In this document: piece after piece, positions 7,044 to 12,825 of the stretch
How the letters are laid out: each line of letters starts with the position of its first letter
How positions within the stretch are numbered: the stretch's first letter is position 1
DNA from: Burkholderiaceae bacterium
GTDB lineage: Bacteria > Pseudomonadota > Gammaproteobacteria > Burkholderiales > Burkholderiaceae_D
Direction of reading: 5' to 3'
DNA: 19,049 nucleotides
Assembly: GCA_014379395.1 (NCBI GenBank)
Contig: JACMLV010000500.1
Location: forward strand, 1 to 19,049
The notes under the pieces: generated by a model
Told to the model about the DNA's origin: nothing
Database searches by the model: none
What the model saw: the letters and a program-made list of their open reading frames with translations, nothing else
Program-made: the position numbers and the translations under genes

Positions 7044-7849
7044 ACGGCCGCCGTCACGCCGCCGTCGACCGTGATGGTCGCGCCGTTCAGGTAGGCCGCC
7101 GCATCGCTGGCGAGGAAGCCGACAATGCCTGCCACGTCGTCCGGCGTGGCCAGCCTGCCCAGTGGAATTTTCGCCAGCACCATCTCGTTGATCACCTGCG
7201 AGGTGGTCTGCAGCTGGGTGGCCAGATCCTTGGCAATCTGTTTCCACAACGCCGTTTCGGTGGCGCCGGGATTGACCACGTTGACCCGCACCTTGCTGCG
7301 CCCCAAGTCACGCGCGCTGGCTTTGGCAAAGCCCGCCAGTGCGCAATTGACCGTGCTGTTGACCGCAAACATGGGGTCGGGCTCCAGGCTGAACACCCCG
7401 TTGACGATCACGATCTGGCCCGACTTGCAAGCCACCATCCGCGCGGCGATCTGCTTGGTCAGGCGTATCGTGCCCAGCAGTTTGGACTGCACGGTGTCGC
7501 TCCACATCGCCTCGGTCGTCTCGAGCAGCGAGGCCACCGGACCGTCGCCAGCCGCATGCACCAGCAAATCAACCTGCGCCACGTTCTGATAAATGGTCTC
7601 GACGGCCTGGCCGACCGATTGCGGGTCCGCAATGTCGATCGTCTGTATCAAGGGTGGCGTACACAGATCGAGTTCGCGCCGGATCTGGTCGCTTACGCGG
7701 CTCAGCTTTTCTGCGCTGCGCCCCAGCATCACAACCCGCATTCCGTCTGCCGCCAGCTTGCGGCAAATCGCCGTCCCCATGCCACCGGTGCTACCACTCA
7801 CCACCGCCACGCGCTGTGGATGGGCGCCATGCTCGAATTTGGTTTTCAT
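7040..7849 (-). CDS. SDR-fold protein with all catalytic-tetrad positions replaced
   Basis: The protein has 269 residues. The start at 7849 has GGGAG upstream and follows the previous stop by ten bases. The Rossmann cofactor loop is intact (GSTGGMG, 19-25), and the C-terminus carries the usual LATPDDVAGIVGFLASD and TVDGG blocks, so the fold is a classical short-chain dehydrogenase. The tetrad Asn-Ser-Tyr-Lys aligns with Lys123 (in QSKLLGT), Gly151 (IVNGVFS), Asn164 and Asn168 (NSTVN). No alternative YxxxK is nearby. It therefore probably does not carry out normal hydride transfer chemistry. It could be a binding or scaffold partner, an enzyme using NAD(P) differently, or a lyase/dehydratase-like variant. 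There is no frameshift and the reading frame is well kept, which argues against decay. Its stop overlaps the MFS start. Confidence 0.85.
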   Translation of the reverse strand: MKTKFEHGAHPQRVAVVSGSTGGMGTAICRKLAADGMRVVMLGRSAEKLSRVSDQIRRELDLCTPPLIQTIDIADPQSVGQAVETIYQNVAQVDLLVHAAGDGPVASLLETTEAMWSDTVQSKLLGTIRLTKQIAARMVACKSGQIVIVNGVFSLEPDPMFAVNSTVNCALAGFAKASARDLGRSKVRVNVVNPGATETALWKQIAKDLATQLQTTSQVINEMVLAKIPLGRLATPDDVAGIVGFLASDAAAYLNGATITVDGGVTAAV

Positions 7850-7859
7850 GCGGCTCCCA

Positions 7860-8474
7860 TTAAACGGCGTGATAGATTTTGGTGTACAGCCCACGCTCGC
7901 CACCGGTGATATATTGATTGCCGGCCTGCGCGACGATATCCTTGTAGTGGTCCGAATTGAACACGCTGGTGTATTGCTCGACCGGGCAGGAAAAACCGGA
8001 CACGAACATCACGCCAGGCTCGCTGCTCACCACCGAGTGATAGGCCAGGAATGCCTCCACCTCGTCCGCATTGCGCACCACATTAAAAATGGTGCGCTCA
8101 CGCCAGGACAGATAATCGGGGTAGACCGGCGGACGGACTTCGACATGACGCAACTGGATATATGGCGTGGCCGGTATCGCGCCGTCGACATCCTTTGGCG
8201 CTTCCACGAAACGCAGCAACTGGCGTTGGAAATCAGCTTGCAGGCTCAAGCCGGTCAGCGACCAGCTCTGTTGAAAATGGTTTTCCAGTTCCGCGACCTG
8301 CGCGATATTGTCCAGTGCGATCAATTCAAGGCAGCTCGATTCGTCGATTGCGGTGTACACCTTGCGTGCGCTGCATGCCGCCGGCTTCGATTGCGCAGCC
8401 CAGGCATTGGCGACGGCGTCAAACGACTCTGCAGTTGGAAAGCTTTCGGTAATCAATAAGATGGTGCTTGCCAT
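7860..8474 (-). CDS. Protein of unknown function, possible two-domain dimeric alpha/beta barrel
   Basis: The protein has 204 residues. It is the first gene of the minus-strand operon, with a strong AAAGGAG seven bases before the ATG. No firm family is recognised. It divides into two similar-sized halves, about 1-100 and 110-204. Each starts with a beta strand (TILLITESF; YIQLRHVEVR), has a central helix around a run of acidic residues, and ends in strand-helix-strand, a layout seen in duplicated ABM/EthD/stress-response dimeric barrels. The second half is rich in Tyr, Phe and Trp (PDYLSWRERT, YHSVVSSEPG, EQYTSVFNSDHY). There is no signal peptide. As the leading gene of a biosynthesis-like operon it could be a cofactor-free oxygenase or a cyclase of the ABM type; this is inference. 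Confidence 0.72.
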   Translation of the reverse strand: MASTILLITESFPTAESFDAVANAWAAQSKPAACSARKVYTAIDESSCLELIALDNIAQVAELENHFQQSWSLTGLSLQADFQRQLLRFVEAPKDVDGAIPATPYIQLRHVEVRPPVYPDYLSWRERTIFNVVRNADEVEAFLAYHSVVSSEPGVMFVSGFSCPVEQYTSVFNSDHYKDIVAQAGNQYITGGERGLYTKIYHAV

Positions 8475-8576
8475 GGTAATTCTCCTTTGGGGACCAAGTG
8501 GACTTGCGTTAAGTGGTGTTTTTCTGCCGTTTACAAATTTACAGATTGTTTGCCGAACCCATAAAACGCAGACATG

Positions 8577-8591
8577 TTAATTAAAAATTAA
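8577..8591. promoter_or_regulatory. A/T dyad in the leader of the operon
   Basis: TTAATT (8577-8582) and AATTAA (8586-8591) form an inverted repeat with three bases between; the inner part is a T-N11-A unit. It lies downstream of the expected operon transcription start, where a regulator could act as a repressor. Low sequence complexity makes chance quite likely. Confidence 0.25.
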
Positions 8592-8610
8592 TCTTTCTGC
8601 GAATGCACAT

Positions 8611-8640
8611 AATGTAAGTTCTTTGAATTACAATTACCAA
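8611..8640 (-). promoter_or_regulatory. Candidate promoter of the eight-gene minus-strand operon
   Basis: On the minus strand, TTGGTA (8640-8635) and TACATT (8616-8611) are 18 bases apart. The -35 is the end of the shared operator, exactly as at the CMD promoter (TTGGAA, 19 bases, TACACT). The expected start near 8604 gives a leader of about 130 bases before the ATG at 8474. Confidence 0.4.
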
Positions 8641-8668
8641 TCCCAATTTTGTGATACCTTTTCTATAT
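8637..8668 (-). promoter_or_regulatory. LysR-type operator, copy 2 (divergent lysR/operon region)
   Basis: Read on the minus strand, this 32-base element matches copy 1 (574-605) at 25 of 32 positions. It carries ATAT-N7-GTAT (half-sites 8668-8665 and 8657-8654), the block GTATCACA and a final ATTGG. It is oriented toward the minus-strand operon, just as copy 1 points to the CMD gene. It also overlaps the start codon of the divergent LysR gene (8667-8669), so binding there should both activate the operon and repress the regulator, the usual LysR autoregulatory arrangement. Confidence 0.65.
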
Positions 8669-9620
8669 GGCCCCGCGATTCAAACTGAGACAACTTGAGA
8701 TGTTCATCGCTCTCGCGGAGACGTTGAATTTCAGGGAAGCAGCAGCGCGTTTGCACATGACGCAGCCGCCGCTCAGCCGGCAGATCCAGGAGCTCGAGGT
8801 TGCCTTGGGCGTGCAATTGCTGAACCGCTCGACCCATGGGGTGGCGTTGACGCCAGAAGGAGAAGCGCTGGTCAAAGACGCTTCCGAACTGCTGCTGGCT
8901 TGTGAAAAAATGACCCAGCGTTTCCATGCGGGTCTCGCCACGTCAAGGGCGCCGCTGGTGATCGGCCTGACCACCGTTGCAGACACGGAAAAATTCGCCC
9001 AGATCCTGCCGTTTCTCCAGAGGGAAGATCCACATCTGGAAATCGACTTTAAACGGCAGACTTCCGTCAAATCGGTACGCGACATCCACCGCAATCGCCT
9101 CGACGCCGCCATCATCGGCATGCCCTCCAGCGTCAACGACTTGATCGTCCAGCACCTCTACCGCGACCGCCTATGCGTCGCCCTGCCGAAGGGCCACCGC
9201 TTGGCCAGCAAAAAAATGGTCTCGTTGAAGGATTTAAATGACGAGGTGCTGTTCTGGTTTAAGCGGGAGCTCAATGCCGGCTTCTACGATTACTGCGAAG
9301 AGTTATTCAGGAAACTAAAGTTTTCGCCGCAGCGTCTGCCGGAACCGTCCGATCATCACGTTTTGTTGAGCATGATTGCCAATGAAGGCGGCATTGGGCT
9401 GATTCCCGAATCCTTGCAGAAGATCCGGCATCAGGGAGTCGTCTTTCGAGAGCTGAAAGAAGTCGATTTATTGTTCATCGATATAGGACTGGCCTATAAA
9501 ACCTCGTCGGGAAATCCCACCCTGGCGCTGTTGATTCAGAAGTTGATTTTATTTTTTCGCAATGAGGTCAATTCGCAATCCACCGAACTTAGCAGCGCCT
9601 CGCGTCAGCACGGCTTCTGA
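8667..9620 (+). CDS. LysR-type transcriptional regulator
   Basis: The protein has 317 residues, the normal family length. The N-terminal winged helix-turn-helix is complete: FKLRQLEMFIALAE, NFREAAARLHMTQPPLSRQIQELE, then LLNRSTHGVALTPEG, followed by the linker helix. The effector-binding domain spans about 90-300. The start at 8667 gives the standard N-terminus, although no ribosome-binding sequence precedes it, so the mRNA may be leaderless or the gene poorly translated. It is divergent from the eight-gene operon with 192 bases between start codons, the classic layout for a LysR gene and its target. The shared operator at 574-605 suggests it also controls the CMD/propeller pair. The effector is unknown; a pathway intermediate or the final product would be usual. 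Confidence 0.92.
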   Translation: MAPRFKLRQLEMFIALAETLNFREAAARLHMTQPPLSRQIQELEVALGVQLLNRSTHGVALTPEGEALVKDASELLLACEKMTQRFHAGLATSRAPLVIGLTTVADTEKFAQILPFLQREDPHLEIDFKRQTSVKSVRDIHRNRLDAAIIGMPSSVNDLIVQHLYRDRLCVALPKGHRLASKKMVSLKDLNDEVLFWFKRELNAGFYDYCEELFRKLKFSPQRLPEPSDHHVLLSMIANEGGIGLIPESLQKIRHQGVVFRELKEVDLLFIDIGLAYKTSSGNPTLALLIQKLILFFRNEVNSQSTELSSASRQHGF

Positions 9621-9675
9621 CTCATGGACTTGTGCGGCTTCGGGCGTGCAACTCGGGGCTTTGACTTGATGATGT

Positions 9676-9702
9676 CCGGCCGGTGCGAGTAGGTCCGGCC
9701 GG
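9676..9702 (+). terminator. GC hairpin after the LysR gene
   Basis: Two copies of TCCGGCCGG (9675-9683 and 9694-9702) lie 55 bases past the LysR stop. Because CCGGCCGG is self-complementary they can pair as an eight-base stem with an 11-base loop. No U-run follows, so termination would be inefficient or Rho-assisted. Confidence 0.3.
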
Positions 9703-9915
9703 CGATCAATTGTAATGCGGCGAGCAGGCGCGTGGCGATGTCGGCTCCAAGTAGCAGCGCCGGCATCAACGGTTTCAGGATGGAATGGGCAGCGGCTCGG
9801 TTGATGCGCCGCGTGGTCATATACTTGTTAGCTGAGCGGGTGGGGCGACGATCTTTAATTTATTGCTGGCCGGTTCAAATCGCGCACGATTTAACTCGAA
9901 TATGGCGTTCCAATC

Positions 9916-9951
9916 AGGGTTGGAAAGTTTGAACTTGCCAACCCTTTTTTT
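9916..9951 (+). terminator. Strong rho-independent terminator
   Basis: AGGGTTGG (9916-9923) pairs with CCAACCCT (9938-9945). Inside it AAGT (9925-9928) and ACTT (9933-9936) pair across one mismatch, capped by TTGA, and seven T (9945-9951) follow. It is oriented on the plus strand, 296 bases beyond the LysR stop, with no other plus-strand gene between. It therefore ends either a long LysR 3' untranslated region or an unrecognised small RNA or lost gene. Confidence 0.75.
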
Positions 9952-9960
9952 CCTCGATAA

Positions 9961-9986
9961 GAATATTGCCAGATTGGGTAATATTC
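9961..9986. repeat. 26-base dyad just after the terminator
   Basis: GAATATT (9961-9967) and AATATTC (9980-9986) are perfect inverted repeats. The next two inner pairs are C-G, with one G-U wobble, giving a ten-pair stem as RNA and a six-base loop. As DNA it looks like an operator; no gene start is next to it. Confidence 0.35.
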
Positions 9987-10036
9987 GCCCCGAACGCTGT
10001 ACGCGATTGGTCAGCTTCCGAGCTTAAGTCATGACG

Positions 10037-10219
10037 TCAAATTAATTGCGCCAGATCGACCCATTGGCCATCCGAGGTATACGCCCATTCAATGAACGTA
10101 TTGGCATCGGCCGAGTAGAAATTCTCAATGACGACGCCGTCATTCACAACGCCATCGGCGAAGTCGGCGAAACTGGTAAGCCAGAGATCATTGCTGCCCG
10201 CCGGACGATATGCGCCCAA
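10037..10219 (-). pseudogene. Remnant of an RTX/haemolysin-type C-terminus
   Basis: About 60 residues remain in one frame, ending in TGA. The order NDLWLTSF, then GVVIENFYSADANTFIEW, then TSDGQWVDLAQLI resembles the segment that follows calcium-binding RTX repeats (pattern: NDL-hydrophobic, I-x-N-W/F-Y/F, I-E, x-DG-x-x-W-D). Here there are no upstream GGxGxDxUx repeats, no convincing start codon and no ribosome site, so it appears to be the tail of a lost gene whose 5' part has been removed. The likeness is from memory of the family, so the call is moderate. Its presence next to uvrD suggests past gene loss or exchange at this locus. Confidence 0.4.
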
Positions 10220-10412
10220 TTTGTGTCGGGATGCGGCGCTTGAATGGCGCGGATTTATCGGTTAAGAGATAAGTTGATATTTAAATTGCAATTTGCGTAT
10301 TTGTGTATCCGAGTAATGGGTCCGGTTTATCGCGCGAGTAGTCGGGGCAATCGCGCCGTGTGGGCCTGGCTTTCCCTGCATGAAAACCTTGCAGCGCGCT
10401 GGCCCTGGCCGC

Positions 10413-10438
10413 GGGCGCCGGCGTCCGCGCCGGCGCCC
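10413..10438 (+). other. Perfect GC hairpin upstream of uvrD
   Basis: GGGCGCCGGCG (10413-10423) and CGCCGGCGCCC (10428-10438) form an 11-pair all-GC stem with a TCCG loop, ending seven bases before the uvrD -10. There is no U-run. It covers the expected -35 position, so it could affect promoter access (cruciform, regulator site) or stop incoming transcription. Confidence 0.45.
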
Positions 10439-10445
10439 CTGCCGG

Positions 10446-10451
10446 TATAAT
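10446..10451 (+). promoter_or_regulatory. -10 box of uvrD, probable leaderless transcript
   Basis: A perfect TATAAT ends six bases before the uvrD ATG (10458). Transcription normally starts six to eight bases after the -10, so the first base would be at or next to the A of ATG. No Shine-Dalgarno sequence is present. No good -35 is seen; that position is taken by the GC hairpin. Confidence 0.6.
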
Positions 10452-10457
10452 CTTGCG

Positions 10458-12767
10458 ATGCAAAATCTCCTCCACAATCTGAACGAAGAACAACTGGCCG
10501 CCGTCACGCTGCCGCCCCAGCACGCGCTGATCCTGGCCGGCGCCGGCTCCGGCAAGACGCGCGTCTTGACCACCCGCATCGCCTGGCTGATCCAGACCCA
10601 GCAGGTCTCGCCGGCCGGCGTGCTGGCCGTCACCTTCACCAACAAGGCGGCCAAGGAAATGACGGCGCGGCTGTCGGCGATGTTGCCGATCAACACGCGC
10701 GGGATGTGGATCGGCACCTTCCACGGCCTGTGCAACCGCTTGCTGCGCACCCACCACCGCGACGCCGCGCTGCCGCAGACGTTCCAGATTCTGGACTCGC
10801 AAGACCAGCTCTCGATGATCAAGCGCCTGCTCAAGGCCAACAACGTCGACGACGAGAAATACCCGGCCAAGACGCTGATGTATTTCATCAACAACGCGAA
10901 GGACCAGGGCCTGCGCGCCGACAAGGTCGAGGCCTACGACGCCCACGAGCGCAAGCTCGTAGAGCTGTACCAGCTCTACGACGACCAGTGCCAGCGCGAG
11001 GGCGTGGTCGATTTCGCCGAGCTGCTGCTGCGCACCTACGAGTTATTGAGCCGCAACGCGCCGCTGCGCGCGCACTACCAGGCGCGCTTCCGCCACATCC
11101 TGGTCGACGAGTTCCAGGACACCAATAATTTGCAATACGACTGGCTGAAGCTGCTCGCCGGCCACGGCACTGGCGACGGCGGCGCGCTGTTCGCCGTCGG
11201 CGACGACGACCAGAGCATCTACGCCTTCCGCGGCGCCAACGTCGGCAACATGGGCGCCTTCGAGCGCGAGTTCAAAGTCCAGAACCTGATCAAGCTGGAG
11301 CAGAACTACCGCTCGCACGGCCACATCCTCGACAGCGCCAACATGCTGATTGCCAACAACAGCAAGCGCCTGGGCAAGAACCTGCGCACCGACGCCGGGC
11401 TGGGCGAATTGGTGCGGGTGTACGAGGCCAGCTCCGACCTGCAGGAGGCGCAGTGGATCATCGAGGAGTCGAAGAGCCTGATCGCCGAGGGCGCCGAGCG
11501 CAGCCAGATCGCCGTGCTGTACCGCTCGAACGCCCAGTCGCGCGTGATCGAGCACGCGCTGTTTTCGGCCGGCATCGCCTACCACGTGTACGGCGGCCAG
11601 CGCTATTTCCAGCGCGCCGAGGTCAAGCACGTGATCGCCTATTTGCAGCTGATGGACAATCCGCACAACGACTCGGCCTTCCTGCGGGTGGTCAATTTTC
11701 CGGCGCGCGGCATCGGCGCCCGTTCGATCGAGCAGTTGCAGGACGCCGCCGAACGGCACGGCCTGTCGCTGTACGCGGCGGTGCCGCACGTGGCCGGCAA
11801 GGCCGGCTCGTCGCTGGCCGGCTTCGTGCGCCTGATCGAGGGCGTGCGCTTTGAAACCCAGCAACTGCCGCTGCCGGAAATGGTCGGCGTGGTGCTCGAG
11901 GCCAGCACCCTGATCGCGCACTACCGCAACGACAAGGAGGGCGCCGACCGCATCGAGAACATCGAGCAGATGGTCAGCGCGGCGACCCAGTTCGTCTCCG
12001 AAGAAGGTTATGGACAGGGCGCGCCGGCCTTCCTCGGCCCGCAAGCGCAGGCCCAGGCCGGCGCGCCGATCACCATCGACGACGGCGTCGGGATCCTCGA
12101 CGCCGACGCGCCGTTGCCGGCCGTGATGTCGCCGCTGTCGGCCTTCCTGTCGCACGCCTCGCTCGAAGCCGGCGACAACCAGGCCCAGGCCGGGCAGGAC
12201 GCCTTGCAGATGATGACGGTGCACTCGGCCAAGGGGCTTGAGTTCGACAACGTCTTCATCACCGGGCTGGAGGAGGGCTTGTTCCCGCACGAGAGCAGTT
12301 CGCGCGAGGACGGCGGCGTCGAGGAAGAGCGGCGCCTGATGTACGTGGCGATCACGCGCGCCCGAAAGCGCCTGTATATGAGCTTCGCCCAGACCCGCAT
12401 GCTGCACGGCCAGACCCGCTACAACATGAAGTCGCGCTTTTTCGACGAGCTGCCGGAGGAGTCGCTCAAGTGGCTCTCGCCCAAGGTGCAGTCGCACTGG
12501 TCGGCCAACAAGCGCAGCGCCTGGGACGACGCGCCGCTCGGCAGCGCCGGCGTCGACAACCTGATCGCGCAAAAGATCGCGCAGAAGGCGAGCGGGCCGG
12601 GCTGGCGCATCGGCGAATCGGTCGCGCACGCCAAGTTCGGCGAGGGCGTGATCGTCAATCTGGAGGGCGGTGGCGGCGGTGGCGCCGCGCGCGCCCAGAT
12701 CAACTTCGGGCGGCACGGCATGAAGGTGCTCGACCTGGGCGTGGCCAAGCTGGAGCGCCTGGGCTAG
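10458..12767 (+). CDS. uvrD: DNA helicase II, UvrD/PcrA type
   Basis: The protein has 769 residues, within the usual size. It is a superfamily 1A 3'-5' helicase acting in nucleotide excision repair, mismatch repair and removal of stalled complexes. Visible motifs are Walker A AGAGSGKT (Lys33-Thr34), TFTNKAAKEM (Ia), Walker B DEFQDTN (Asp217, Glu218), GDDDQSIYAFRG (III, 248-257), the QNYRS motif IV, MTVHSAKGLEFD (V) and RLMYVAITRAR (VI). The last ~55 residues (VAHAKFGEGVIVNLEG onward) form the UvrD Tudor-like domain that binds RNA polymerase, with a glycine run of six residues in its loop; this favours UvrD over Rep. The start at 10458 is chosen from the motif spacing and the adjacent TATAAT; a longer frame from 10380 adds only Arg/Pro-rich residues over the promoter hairpin. 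Confidence 0.96.
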   Translation: MQNLLHNLNEEQLAAVTLPPQHALILAGAGSGKTRVLTTRIAWLIQTQQVSPAGVLAVTFTNKAAKEMTARLSAMLPINTRGMWIGTFHGLCNRLLRTHHRDAALPQTFQILDSQDQLSMIKRLLKANNVDDEKYPAKTLMYFINNAKDQGLRADKVEAYDAHERKLVELYQLYDDQCQREGVVDFAELLLRTYELLSRNAPLRAHYQARFRHILVDEFQDTNNLQYDWLKLLAGHGTGDGGALFAVGDDDQSIYAFRGANVGNMGAFEREFKVQNLIKLEQNYRSHGHILDSANMLIANNSKRLGKNLRTDAGLGELVRVYEASSDLQEAQWIIEESKSLIAEGAERSQIAVLYRSNAQSRVIEHALFSAGIAYHVYGGQRYFQRAEVKHVIAYLQLMDNPHNDSAFLRVVNFPARGIGARSIEQLQDAAERHGLSLYAAVPHVAGKAGSSLAGFVRLIEGVRFETQQLPLPEMVGVVLEASTLIAHYRNDKEGADRIENIEQMVSAATQFVSEEGYGQGAPAFLGPQAQAQAGAPITIDDGVGILDADAPLPAVMSPLSAFLSHASLEAGDNQAQAGQDALQMMTVHSAKGLEFDNVFITGLEEGLFPHESSSREDGGVEEERRLMYVAITRARKRLYMSFAQTRMLHGQTRYNMKSRFFDELPEESLKWLSPKVQSHWSANKRSAWDDAPLGSAGVDNLIAQKIAQKASGPGWRIGESVAHAKFGEGVIVNLEGGGGGGAARAQINFGRHGMKVLDLGVAKLERLG

Positions 12768-12786
12768 TTGAGCCTGCGCTAGTTGA
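12757..12786 (+). repeat. 15-base tandem duplication across the uvrD stop codon
   Basis: The 15 bases 12757-12771 (starting GCCTG, containing the TAG stop and ending TTGA) are repeated directly at 12772-12786 with one mismatch. The second copy carries a second in-frame TAG, so it serves as a back-up stop. It looks like a recent slippage duplication. Confidence 0.7.
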
Positions 12787-12791
12787 GTTCG

Positions 12792-12812
12792 GCGCGGGCG
12801 CGATGCCCGCGC
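12792..12812. terminator. Hairpin between convergent uvrD and BPSS1780 genes
   Basis: GCGCGGGC (12792-12799) and GCCCGCGC (12805-12812) pair perfectly around a five-base loop in the 58-base gap between two convergent genes. No U-run is present on either side, as often in very GC-rich genomes, so it is a probable but not typical terminator. Confidence 0.4.
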
Positions 12813-12825
12813 TGTCAGGCAGCGC

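Larger units (their letters stand above)
9621..10457. other. 837-base stretch without an intact gene
   Basis: This region separates the LysR gene from uvrD. In order it contains a GC hairpin (9676-9702), unremarkable A/T-richer sequence, a rho-independent terminator (9916-9951), a dyad (9961-9986), an RTX-like C-terminal remnant on the minus strand (10037-10219), a purine/A-T-rich stretch, and the uvrD promoter with its hairpin (10413-10451). A TTAGCTGAGCGGG followed ~45 bases later by GGTTCAAATC recalls a tRNA, but the arms do not pair. The mix of scraps fits the right edge of an inserted or eroded region. Confidence 0.5.

Noticed and set aside
9605..9820. 71-codon minus-strand frame after the LysR gene
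   Set aside because: No ribosome site, overlap with the LysR end, basic low-information C-terminus and no recognisable family.
9830..9905. tRNA-like elements (TTAGCTGAGCGGG, then GGTTCAAATC)
   Set aside because: The would-be T-stem and acceptor stems do not pair and no anticodon arm is found, so it is not a tRNA gene; an att-site remnant cannot be shown.
11043..12716. 557-codon open frame on the minus strand across uvrD
   Set aside because: It is exactly antisense to uvrD in a G/C-ending codon region, is rich in Arg, Ala, Gly, His and Val with no domain, and lacks a ribosome site.
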